A DNA stretch of 64,000 bases from J051 sp040289295 (lineage in GTDB: Bacteria; Armatimonadota; Fimbriimonadia; Fimbriimonadales; ATM1), in NCBI GenBank assembly GCA_040289295.1, contig PSLA01000008.1:20209-84208 (forward strand). The letters run 5' to 3'. Of this stretch, positions 26,091 to 33,232 are shown piece by piece (the first letter of the stretch is position 1; every line of letters starts with the position of its first letter). A program made the translations under genes and the position numbers. The notes under the pieces were generated by a model, which worked only from the letters and a program-made list of their open reading frames with translations, did not search any database and was not told the origin of the DNA.

Positions 26091-26983
26091 AGTGCGGCGC
26101 GGTTGCCGTCGTCGGGAAGCCAAATGTAGGCAAGACGACGCTGATGAACCAAATCGTGGGAGAGAAGGTGGGCATCGTTTCTCCGAAACCCCAGACAACG
26201 CGCACCGCCATCGTCGGCATAGCGAACCGCCCGGGTGCTCAAATCATCTTTCACGACACTCCGGGCATACATAAGCCGAAGACGAAGCTGGGAGATGTCA
26301 TGGTGGAGCGAGCAGTTGCGACGTTGCACGGTGCAGACATCGTGTTGTTTGTGGTTGATGTCAGTCGAATGCCGAACGACGAGGACGAGCGAATCGCGCA
26401 ACTTATCAGCCTCCATGCTTCGGCGCACAGAGTCGTCGCGCTCAACAAGATGGATCGACTGCGGCCGGAGCACGTCCGTGAGCACTACGCGGCCTGTGAG
26501 GCGCTCAGTGCGCCGAGTGAATTAATCTATACTAACGCCCTGTCAGGAGAGAACATTGACAAACTCGTGGACCTGTTGGTGGCCCGTCTTCCGGAAGGTG
26601 CCGCGCTTTACGACGACCCCGACCTGTACACTACTCAGACGCAACGAGAGATGGCTGCGGAGTTGATCCGAGAACAGGTGCTCATCGCAACGCGTGAAGA
26701 GGTGCCACACGGTGTCGCGGTAGTACTTGAAAGCTGGGAGGATGCGGACCTAGCAGACGAGAAGCCAGTGACGCGCATCTGCGCGGCTATCATTGTGGAG
26801 CGCAAGTCCCAAAAGCCCATTCTCATCGGCCGAGGTGGAAGCATGCTCAAGCGCATCGGTTCCGAGGCGCGGAAGGAGATCGAGCGAATCATAGGGAACC
26901 AGGTGTACCTCGAGCTGTTCGTCAAGGTTCGAAAGAACTGGCGTGATCGGCCTGCATTACTGCGCGAGTACGGGGTTCTCTGA
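26087..26983 (+). CDS. era: GTPase Era
   Basis: Era binds the 3' end of 16S rRNA and assists 30S subunit assembly. The 298 residues contain G1 GKPNVGKTTL, G2 region PQTTRTAI, G3 DTPGIHKP, G4 NKMD and G5 NALSG. The C-terminal KH domain contains KSQKPILIGRGGSMLKRIGSEARKEIE. The ATG at 26087 overlaps the stop of the GH42-like gene, so translation is likely coupled. A repeat cluster follows downstream. Confidence 0.97.
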   Translation: MKCGAVAVVGKPNVGKTTLMNQIVGEKVGIVSPKPQTTRTAIVGIANRPGAQIIFHDTPGIHKPKTKLGDVMVERAVATLHGADIVLFVVDVSRMPNDEDERIAQLISLHASAHRVVALNKMDRLRPEHVREHYAACEALSAPSELIYTNALSGENIDKLVDLLVARLPEGAALYDDPDLYTTQTQREMAAELIREQVLIATREEVPHGVAVVLESWEDADLADEKPVTRICAAIIVERKSQKPILIGRGGSMLKRIGSEARKEIERIIGNQVYLELFVKVRKNWRDRPALLREYGVL

Positions 26984-27026
26984 CGGCTCCCGCGACGCCG
27001 TGCGTCCCGCCCGTGAAGAAGACCTT

Positions 27027-27143
27027 CACCCGGCGCTTCGCGCCACCCTCTCCCACAGGGAGAGGGTGTGAGGTGGACCCTCTCCCCCCAGGGAGAGGGA
27101 GTGAGGTGAACCCTCTCCCACAGGGAAAGGGTTGGGGTGAGGG
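27027..27143 (+). repeat. Family 1 REP-like cluster, three tandem units
   Basis: Three palindromes (CCCTCTCCC then GGGAGAGGG or a close variant) are spaced about 34 bp apart between era and the convergent PEP-CTERM gene. The first carries the extra arm CACCCGGCGCTTCGCGCC seen again at 29.1 kb. The array could act as a bidirectional terminator. Confidence 0.8.
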
Positions 27144-27182
27144 CGGTTTTGTACCTACTCTCTTGCTCGCCAACGGGAAGAC

Positions 27183-27809
27183 CTACTTGCGCTTCAGTCG
27201 TCGTGACGCGAGGGCCGCGAGGCCGACTGCGATCGCTGTCAATGTGCCGGGCTCCGGAACGGGCGCAACTTTCCCGGAACCACCGTCAGGAGGAATCCCC
27301 TGAATGTGCAGAAGTCCGAACACGTTGAGGTTGCCCTGGGACAGCGCCACGAAGTGGTTCTCGTCCAGCCCATTACCCGTGACTTGCCAACTCACGGATT
27401 CGCCAGGCTTAAGACGGTCTGCGCCACCGTTTTGATTAGAAACCTGGAAGTTCACGTACATGTCGAACTTCCCGCTGGCGTCAGTGAATTGATCAACGCC
27501 GTAGCCCCAACCTACAATCTTAGGGGAACCGGGGATTATACTGAGGCCGGTTGCGAACGGATCTATGTTCAACAGTAGTTTGGAGATGAACTGTCCTTGC
27601 GCGGATCCGGCGTTGTGGGTCAACGTCATGTTCACGGTGTCAGCTCCGCTGTTCTGGATGGTCAGCGTCGCCCAAGGGCTCGTACCCTGGGGCATGGCGC
27701 CGGTTACCAGAACGTCAAAGTCGTAAACTACGACTGCTGATGCCGTGGGTCCTGTAAAAGCTAGGGTCATGGCGACCCCAGAGAGGATGAGCTTGCTTGC
27801 TAGTTTCAT
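27183..27809 (-). CDS. PEP-CTERM sorted exported protein
   Basis: The 208-residue protein has a signal peptide cleaved near TASA and a C-terminal sorting signal: VPEPGT, a hydrophobic stretch of about 15 residues and RRLKRK. Such proteins are processed by an exosortase and are often linked to extracellular polysaccharide. The body is beta-rich and resembles other PEP-CTERM choice-of-anchor-type proteins; no enzyme motif is seen. No exosortase gene lies in the window. A probable decayed relative of the C-terminus lies at 38576. Confidence 0.88.
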   Translation of the reverse strand: MKLASKLILSGVAMTLAFTGPTASAVVVYDFDVLVTGAMPQGTSPWATLTIQNSGADTVNMTLTHNAGSAQGQFISKLLLNIDPFATGLSIIPGSPKIVGWGYGVDQFTDASGKFDMYVNFQVSNQNGGADRLKPGESVSWQVTGNGLDENHFVALSQGNLNVFGLLHIQGIPPDGGSGKVAPVPEPGTLTAIAVGLAALASRRLKRK

Positions 27810-28000
27810 GTTGTCTACCTTGTCTCCTTAGGCACCCGGGGTAGCCGTATGATGGGACTGCAAATCCACTGCCAATGTTCCCACCAACGCAACGTACTCT
27901 TGCCGGAATGTCAAACACACCTGTATGACAGAACTGCAACGACCGGGATTTCGGTAAAGCACAGAAGAGGATACGGAGTCGGAAGATCATTCAATAAGAC
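27810..28000. other. Intergenic stretch without a gene
   Basis: This stretch lies between the divergent PEP-CTERM and AT-hook genes. No open frame with gene-like composition, no repeat copy and no recognisable riboswitch was seen. It must carry the leftward promoter of the PEP-CTERM gene, but no convincing -35/-10 pair could be picked for that strand. Confidence 0.5.
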
Positions 28001-28030
28001 TTGACATACGGGAAGTCCGCGCGGTAGTAT
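28001..28030 (+). promoter_or_regulatory. Sigma70-type promoter for the AT-hook gene
   Basis: A perfect -35 TTGACA (28001-28006) is separated by 18 bp from TAGTAT (28025-28030), a good -10. The first possible start codon is 76 bp downstream, leaving a leader of about 65-90 nt. This is one of the best consensus promoters visible in the window. Confidence 0.65.
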
Positions 28031-28126
28031 AGTCGTCGTGTTCAGTTGCACTCGGTGCGTCCTGGTCCGCTATGATGGCGACAGCACGCACCGACTAATC
28101 TAAATATGAGGAGTAGAAAACGACGC

Positions 28127-28720
28127 ATGAGAAAGACGAAAAAGACTTCAGGGAAGAAAACCGCCAGAACTTCAACAAGGACGGCCCGAACGAAGAAGCT
28201 GACCGACAAGGCAATGCCTGCGAAGAAAGGAGGAAAGAACGGTCGCGGCCGCCCGCCAAAGATGATCAAGGCTTTTGGTACAGAAAAGAGCCTGTTGGAT
28301 TGGGCCCGAGATCGGCGCTGCAAGGTCACACCTGCGACTCTCCGCGCCAGGCTACGCGCCGGCATGACGCCCGAAGATGCGATCAGCTCGCCCCCCTACC
28401 AGGCGCCGGGCAATCGCAATTCCATCCTTGTTACAGCGTTCGGCGAATCGAAGAACATTCGCCGCTGGGCGCAGGATAAGCGCTGCAAGGTGAGTTACTA
28501 CACGCTTGTGCAGCGCATCCGCACGGGTATGAACCCTGAGATGGCGATCACCGCCCCGGTGACCAAGGGCTTCTATAATAAAGTGCTGTTTGGCCAGAAG
28601 GCGCGGGAGGCCAGCCCGAGTTACACGCCACACTGGGTAATGCGCGAGGCGCGCGAGAACCTCCCACCGCGCCCGCCCGCCCGCCGAGGCAGGGGAGTCT
28701 CGAAAAAGAATAAGAAGTAG
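28127..28720 (+). CDS. AT-hook protein with duplicated HTH-like module
   Basis: The protein is very basic, about 197 residues. The first 45 are Lys/Arg/Thr-rich and end in GRGRPPK, an AT-hook core that binds the minor groove of AT-rich DNA. Two homologous units of about 45 residues follow: AFGTEKSLLDWARDRRCKVTP...LRAGMTPEDAI and AFGESKNIRRWAQDKRCKVSY...IRTGMNPEMAI. Units of this sort occur in many phage-associated proteins and look like small helix-turn-helix folds. The tail is again basic. The start at 28127 is preceded by GAGGAG at 28108; an alternative ATG is at 28106. The likely role is DNA binding, perhaps nucleoid-associated; no family name is certain. Confidence 0.7.
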   Translation: MRKTKKTSGKKTARTSTRTARTKKLTDKAMPAKKGGKNGRGRPPKMIKAFGTEKSLLDWARDRRCKVTPATLRARLRAGMTPEDAISSPPYQAPGNRNSILVTAFGESKNIRRWAQDKRCKVSYYTLVQRIRTGMNPEMAITAPVTKGFYNKVLFGQKAREASPSYTPHWVMREARENLPPRPPARRGRGVSKKNKK

Positions 28721-28743
28721 GCTTCGCAAGCCTTTCGGGGACT

Positions 28744-28776
28744 CCCCCTCCCGGTGGGAGAAGGTTGGGGTGAGGG
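28744..28776 (+). repeat. Family 1 REP-like palindrome
   Basis: CCCCCTCCCGGTGGGAG followed by AAGGTTGGGGTGAGGG. It lies 23 bp after the AT-hook gene and marks the point where the leftward pseudogene loses homology. Confidence 0.75.
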
Positions 28777-29216
28777 CACGCTTCGGAATGCCCGCTACGC
28801 TGCGCATTCTCGACGGGAACGCGGAGCGCGGCGTCCTCTAGAGGTGCGAGCACGATTCCGTCCACACGCTGCGTTGTGAAGTCTTCCACGACTTTGATTT
28901 GCTCATCACGGGCGTCCTCCTTCAGCAGCCCCTTCCAGATAATTTGGACACACAACTCTTCCGCCTCATCGCGGGCACCATCCCGACCTTCCACGTCAGC
29001 ACCGAGCCTGCGAAATCTCCCTCACCCCGACCCTCTCCCGACGGGAAAGGGTTCTCCTCACACCCTCTCCCTGTGGGAGAGGGTGGCGCGAAGCGCCGGG
29101 TGAGGGCTCGGGCTGGCACGCGTTTCGGCCCCGGCATCGCCACCCTTTCCGGCTTGCTACCCCGTCAGCATTGCGGCAACTGCCGCGAAAAACCAAACGC
29201 GTCCCATGACCACCAT
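28777..29216 (-). pseudogene. Remnant of a sugar ABC-transporter substrate-binding lipoprotein
   Basis: The minus strand from ATG 29216 encodes a signal-peptide-like MVVMGRVWFFAAVAAMLTG that stops at once, where a lipobox Cys would be expected. After a family 1 repeat, a frame from about 28994 reads EAEELCVQIIWKG, then DEQIKVVEDFTTQRVDGIVLAPL and LRVPVENAQRSG. This matches the N-terminal lobe of ribose-type (RbsB/LacI-fold) binding proteins. Frame breaks lie around 28955-28990. The C-terminal two thirds are missing, the match ending at the repeat at 28744-28776. No permease or ATPase partner is nearby. Confidence 0.6.
29019..29106 (+). repeat. Family 1 REP-like cluster, two units
   Basis: Two palindromes in succession, the second with the GGCGCGAAGCGCC extension and ending GGGTGAGGG. 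It lies inside the decayed substrate-binding-protein gene. Confidence 0.8.
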
Positions 29217-29265
29217 TATGCATGCCTGACATGGGAGAATCTCTGTCTCAAGTATCCTTTGCGCC

Positions 29266-30624
29266 GTGAACAAACCAAGCATCTGCGTCGTAGGAGGGGG
29301 GCTCGCCGGTTGCGAGGCTGCCTGGGCCGCCGCCAACCGCGGCTGCAACGTTACCCTCTACGAGATGCGCCCAACTGTTATGACTCCAGCGCACCAGACC
29401 GATCGGCTCGCCGAACTTGTCTGCTCTAACAGTCTCAAGTCCCTAAACCCTGATTCTCCAGCCGGGCTCTTGAAACAGGAGATGAAGAGCCTCGGCTCCC
29501 TGATCATTCCGACCGCCGAAAAGCACTCCGTGCCAGGCGGTGAGGCGCTTGCGGTCGACCGCCATGCCTTCGCCGAGGAGGTCACCCAGCACATCGAATC
29601 TCACCCTAACATCCGCGTCGTACGTCAAGAGTTCAACCCCGAAGCCCTATACCCAACCACTCCCACGGTGATCGCCACGGGACCACTCACCTCCGAGGCT
29701 CTATCCAATTGGTTGAGGCAAGTAACCGGACAAGATCACCTCTTCTTCTACGACGCGGTCAGTCCCACCGTAACCGCCGAAAGCATCGATCGCTCCGTCG
29801 TTTGGGAGCAAAGCCGTTACGACAAAGGTGACGCTGCCTACCTCAACTGCCCAATGACGAGAGAAGAGTACGAGCGGTTCGTTGACGCGTTGCTTGCTGC
29901 GGAGCAAGCGCCGCTGCACGATTTCGAGAACGGCAAGTACTTTGAGGGTTGTTTGCCAATCGAAGAGATCGCACGGAGGGGAAGGGAGAGCCTGCGCTTC
30001 GGCAACTTCAAGCCGGTTGGCTTAACAGACCCGCGAACGGGTAAGAGGCCGTATGCGGCGGTGCAGTTGCGGCCTGAGAACCGGGAGAGGTCTCTGTACA
30101 GCCTGGTTGCCTGCCAAAACCGGCTGCGGTGGGGCGCACAGAAGGAGGTTCTGCGCCTCATCCCCGGCTTGGAGAACGCCGAGTTCGTGCGCCTCGGGGT
30201 GATTCACCGGAACACCTACGTGAACTCGCCGCGAGTGCTGAACTGTCGGTTGGTGGTTCGAACTGAACGCGTGCGTGGCGTTGTTCTGCTTGCCGGGCAG
30301 ATCACCGGAGTGGAGGGCTACGCCGAGAGCGGCGCGATCGGAATCCTCGCCGGTCTCTCGGCGACAGCAACCGTCGGCTCTGCGCACTACGAGCCTCCAC
30401 CCCGCGAGACGGCGCTCGGGAGTCTAATGGCGCATGTCCTGAATGACGCATCGCCGAGTTTTGCGCCCATGAACATCAACTGGGGGTTGCTTCCGGCGCT
30501 AGATGAGCCTGTTCGCGACAAGGCAGAAGCTCGGCGACGGAAACTGGAGGCGGCTCGGCGCGCGTTTGACGCGTGGCTCGCGGCTATGGGTGCCATGGAG
30601 AGGGTGGCATGGGCGGGCGATTGA
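29266..30624 (+). CDS. trmFO: tRNA (uracil-54-C5) methyltransferase TrmFO, folate-dependent
   Basis: TrmFO makes ribothymidine at position 54 of tRNA using methylene-tetrahydrofolate and FADH2. The 452-residue protein starts at GTG 29266 with the FAD-binding VVGGGLAGCEAAW. EMRP, LVCSNSLKS, ATGPLTSEAL, CPMTREEYERF, YAAVQLRPEN and QITGVEGYAES are all family signatures. It stands alone between a pseudogene and a repeat-bearing spacer. Confidence 0.96.
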   Translation: MNKPSICVVGGGLAGCEAAWAAANRGCNVTLYEMRPTVMTPAHQTDRLAELVCSNSLKSLNPDSPAGLLKQEMKSLGSLIIPTAEKHSVPGGEALAVDRHAFAEEVTQHIESHPNIRVVRQEFNPEALYPTTPTVIATGPLTSEALSNWLRQVTGQDHLFFYDAVSPTVTAESIDRSVVWEQSRYDKGDAAYLNCPMTREEYERFVDALLAAEQAPLHDFENGKYFEGCLPIEEIARRGRESLRFGNFKPVGLTDPRTGKRPYAAVQLRPENRERSLYSLVACQNRLRWGAQKEVLRLIPGLENAEFVRLGVIHRNTYVNSPRVLNCRLVVRTERVRGVVLLAGQITGVEGYAESGAIGILAGLSATATVGSAHYEPPPRETALGSLMAHVLNDASPSFAPMNINWGLLPALDEPVRDKAEARRRKLEAARRAFDAWLAAMGAMERVAWAGD

Positions 30625-30648
30625 CGCCGTCCTCCATTGAGAAGCCTC

Positions 30649-30692
30649 TCGTTGTTTTCCGTCGGACCTGTCGGACTTGTCGGACCCTTCAG
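30649..30692 (+). repeat. Family 3 GTCGGAC-rich repeat
   Basis: GTTGTTTTCCGTCGGACCTG followed by TCGGACTTGTCGGACCCTTCAG. An inverted, slightly diverged copy forms the 3' end of the DUF92 gene (31806-31848). Here it lies directly downstream of trmFO and abuts a family 2 half-element. Confidence 0.7.
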
Positions 30693-30697
30693 AGCAG

Positions 30698-30740
30698 TGC
30701 GGCCGCTTTGTGTTCGCGAGGACGCTCACGCTCCCTGGAT
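30698..30740 (+). repeat. Family 2 repeat, right half
   Basis: CGGCCGCTTTGTGTTCGCGA followed by GGACGCTCACGCTCCCTGG. It matches the right half of the full copies at 46.3 and 50.9 kb and adjoins the family 3 element. Confidence 0.75.
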
Positions 30741-30753
30741 GGCCGGCAGGCGA

Positions 30754-31704
30754 CTATTGCAGAGCCCAGAGGGGCCACTCCCCGAACCACTGCGGCGGCT
30801 CGGGCACGGTGCGCGAGCCGTCCACGGGCCCGCATTGCCACCCGCCGGCATACTGAGGAACAATGTACTCGGCACGTGACGGCGTCTCAGACAAAAAGCG
30901 ACGAACGGAGTACCACTTGGCGCTCCCATCCACGCGCCCGATGACGAACCCCTCGTTGTGCGGAATGAGCAGGACGTCCACTTCGTCCGTCGGCGTGCAG
31001 TCGTTCGGCGCGCGCCAGCGCATCAGCATCGGCGCCCAAAGTTCGCGAAGGGCGGCGGGGTAGGCGGACTGCCTGTTGGCGCTGGGAGTGACGAACAAGG
31101 GGAGGAAGGAGATGCGGCTGCTGGAGAGCTCCATGAAGAGCATGGCGGAAGAGGGGTCGGGAACGTTCCCCATCTTGCCACCGAGCCAACTGTCTCTGTA
31201 GGCTCCCAGGCGCTGCGGGTTGCCCCAGATGTTGAGCGCGCCAGTAAGCGCCAGGTTGATCGCGTAACCGTTCATGATCTCGCCGTTTTCAGCCCACATC
31301 CTGGCGTCCTTCTCGCGCGAAGGGCAAAAGAAGAGTTGCACCGAGCCGACATACGGGAGGACCCACTTCGGCCAACTGTAGTGATTGAGCCGGTAGGCGA
31401 ACGGCCACTGCGAGCAGCCGTCTCCGGGCACGCGGCCTGGGCGGTTCAGTTCCGGGTTCAGCGAGCTGAAGGGTTGGCAGCCGTCTGACCGGGGAAGGAC
31501 ATCGTCGTAGTCCGCCGAGTAGAGGATGGTGGCGACGGAGAACTGCCGAACGTTCATTAGGCAGTTGGTCTTCTTGGCTGCCTCCTTGGCGCGAGAGAAG
31601 ACCGGGAAGAGTATTGCTGCGAGCACGGCGATAATCGCCACGACGATCAGCAATTCAACGAGCGTGTATGCCCGCCGCCGGCACGTGCAAGCAAGTCTCG
31701 TCAT
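30754..31704 (-). CDS. Prepilin-like protein with H-X9-DG domain (DUF1559-like)
   Basis: The 316-residue protein has a type IV prepilin leader: a short basic segment, then A/YTLVELLIVVAIIAVLAAILFPVF. The peptidase site has Ala rather than Gly at -1 and Tyr rather than Phe at +1. The C-terminal region carries HNEGFVIGRVDG, the H-X9-DG motif of a group abundant in Planctomycetota, Verrucomicrobiota and Armatimonadota. It is probably a pseudopilin-type surface or secretion-system protein. It lies 32 bp downstream of the DUF92 gene on the same strand. Confidence 0.88.
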   Translation of the reverse strand: MTRLACTCRRRAYTLVELLIVVAIIAVLAAILFPVFSRAKEAAKKTNCLMNVRQFSVATILYSADYDDVLPRSDGCQPFSSLNPELNRPGRVPGDGCSQWPFAYRLNHYSWPKWVLPYVGSVQLFFCPSREKDARMWAENGEIMNGYAINLALTGALNIWGNPQRLGAYRDSWLGGKMGNVPDPSSAMLFMELSSSRISFLPLFVTPSANRQSAYPAALRELWAPMLMRWRAPNDCTPTDEVDVLLIPHNEGFVIGRVDGSAKWYSVRRFLSETPSRAEYIVPQYAGGWQCGPVDGSRTVPEPPQWFGEWPLWALQ

Positions 31705-31736
31705 TCTTGTTGCTCCTTGCCGTTGCTATTCGACAT

Positions 31737-32321
31737 TCAGTACCGGCTTTCCTGCTTGCCCTTTGGCGCTATCGACTTGGAGCGGGCTCGAGGGGCTTCT
31801 CCGCTGAAGGGGCGGACAAGGCCGACAGGTCCGACGGAAAACAACGCTTCCGCGAGCGCGACGACCAACCCCTGAACGGACACCACGCCGCTCGGGCCGG
31901 GCGGTGAGCGCTTCAGCGTCATGACGCGGAACGGCACCCTTCCAAAGGCGAGGCCAATCTCGGTGGCCCAGGTGTCGGCGTTCGCCCCGCAGAGGGACGC
32001 CAATTCGCCCGCAAGGAGGCTGGGCGAAGGTTCCAGCAGGTTCATCCCGCACAATGCCGCCGCGACGCCGCCGTTCGCGAGCACCTGAACCGCGTTGCGT
32101 GGGTTGGGACGACCCAGGTCGGCAGCGAGGGATTCCTTGCGGCGTCGCGGCAATCGCCCGAGCGCGATCGAGGTGCAGAAGAACAGGAGCAATGCGACAG
32201 CCATCCCCAGTCCTCCGCCTTCGAAGACGACCGCCCCCACCGCGAATGCCGCAATCGCCCCGCTTAGATGGAGAAGGCGCAAGGCGTACGCGAGCCTTGC
32301 AGCAAAATCCGCATAAAGCAT
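31737..32321 (-). CDS. DUF92-family membrane protein, C-terminus replaced by repeat sequence
   Basis: The 194-residue protein shows the DUF92 signature: RNAVQVLANGGVAA, then ADTWATEIGLAFG and SGVVSVQGL. The plant relative VTE6 is a phytyl-phosphate kinase, but the bacterial role is not established. Family members are usually 230-270 residues with about six membrane segments. Here homology stops after VVALAEA and the last 35 or so residues (LFSVGPVGLVRPFSGEA...) are encoded by a family 3 repeat. The protein is therefore probably truncated. It starts 10 bp after the Cdd1 gene. Confidence 0.7.
   Translation of the reverse strand: MLYADFAARLAYALRLLHLSGAIAAFAVGAVVFEGGGLGMAVALLLFFCTSIALGRLPRRRKESLAADLGRPNPRNAVQVLANGGVAAALCGMNLLEPSPSLLAGELASLCGANADTWATEIGLAFGRVPFRVMTLKRSPPGPSGVVSVQGLVVALAEALFSVGPVGLVRPFSGEAPRARSKSIAPKGKQESRY
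31806..31848 (-). repeat. Family 3 repeat within the DUF92 gene
   Basis: On the minus strand this reads GTTGTTTTCCGTCGGACCTG then TCGGCCTTGTCCGCCCCTTCAG, nearly identical to 30649-30692. It is translated as FSVGPVGLVRPFS and replaces the expected C-terminal membrane segments. Confidence 0.7.
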
Positions 32322-32331
32322 GGCGCCTCTC

Positions 32332-32676
32332 TTAGATGAGATCGGCTCGCTTCCTGAGGCGCGAGTATTCCCACCAGGGCTTGGGCTCGATGCCGCGTGC
32401 GAAGTCGGTTACCGCGGCGAAAACGTCCGGCACGCAGGGGTCGTGCCGCGTTCCGTCCAGCTCGCACAGGCACCGATACATCTCATGGGGGTCTTGCTCC
32501 GCGAGCTTTTCAAGCGATCGGATGCCCAGCCTAAGTAGGTCGTCGGCGACGGCGGGGCCCACATTGGGAATCCTTTGGAGTTCTACCAGCACGGCGGCGT
32601 CGGGCCCGGAACGATTAGAGGATCGTGCGTCCACGCTACATGTTCGACGCGCAGCCGTGGTGTCCTGCTTCTTCAC
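32332..32676 (-). CDS. Helix-hairpin-helix protein, Cdd1 family
   Basis: The 114-residue protein (GTG start) contains the HhH segment LQRIPNVGPAVADDLLRLGI and the Cdd1/pathogenicity-locus pattern DPHEMYRCLCELDG, DPCVPDVFAAV, and KPWWEYSRLRKR. The family is small and of unknown function; the HhH suggests nucleic-acid or protein contact. The first 25 residues are poorly conserved in appearance, so the true start may be internal. It heads a probable three-gene run with the DUF92 and prepilin genes. Confidence 0.8.
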   Translation of the reverse strand: MKKQDTTAARRTCSVDARSSNRSGPDAAVLVELQRIPNVGPAVADDLLRLGIRSLEKLAEQDPHEMYRCLCELDGTRHDPCVPDVFAAVTDFARGIEPKPWWEYSRLRKRADLI

Positions 32677-32789
32677 CTACGCGCCTTGTACCGCAGTTTG
32701 TGTGATGCAAGGACAACACCCCCGGGGCAGGGCTCGGAACGATGAGTTCGCCCGGCTCCCGGCTTCCTACCGGCACTTTTACGTGGACC

Positions 32790-33038
32790 CTACTCCTTCT
32801 CTGATGTGTAAAGAGGGATATATCCCCTCTGGAGGGCGATTCGGACGGCATGCACGCGATTCCGGACGCCCAGTTTGCGGAACACCCGTTCCAGGTGGTA
32901 GTCCACAGTGCACTTTTGGATCCCCAACTCATCGGAGACCTCGCGACTGGTCATGCCCTGGGCGACAAGACCGAGGACCTCCGTTTCACGCGGTGACAAT
33001 GGATTCTTCTTGACTCCTCTTTGACTCGGCATAGACAT
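32790..33038 (-). CDS. Stand-alone LuxR-type DNA-binding domain protein
   Basis: The 82-residue protein is almost entirely a LuxR/GerE helix-turn-helix: LSPRETEVLGLVAQGMTSREVSDELGIQKCTVDYHLERVFRKLGVRNRVHAVRIA, with no receiver or sensor domain. Two starts are possible: ATG 33038 with GGAG seven bases upstream, and ATG 33032 with AGGAG six bases upstream. Much longer in-frame extensions read into non-coding-like sequence and were rejected. It is transcribed divergently from the Eis-like gene, sharing a 194-bp spacer it may regulate. Confidence 0.78.
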   Translation of the reverse strand: MSMPSQRGVKKNPLSPRETEVLGLVAQGMTSREVSDELGIQKCTVDYHLERVFRKLGVRNRVHAVRIALQRGYIPLYTSEKE

Positions 33039-33232
33039 CTCCTGACTCCATTCCGTGCCCGGGGAGGGGTCACATAGCCTATTACGGGGCGCACGGGCGG
33101 TTGGTGCCACGAATTTTTCAAATAGCCCCATTGAACCCCTTAGGGCGGTAGAGTACAAGTAGTTAGCATACCCGCTTCCGCCTCCTGCGCGCAACGCGTA
33201 CTGGTGCCTAAGTAGAATCCCATAGGAAGCCG

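Noticed and set aside
27027..29106. Clustered repeats at 27.0-29.1 kb considered as a CRISPR array
   Set aside because: The units are palindromes with irregular spacing and no unique, equal-length spacers, and no cas gene is present.
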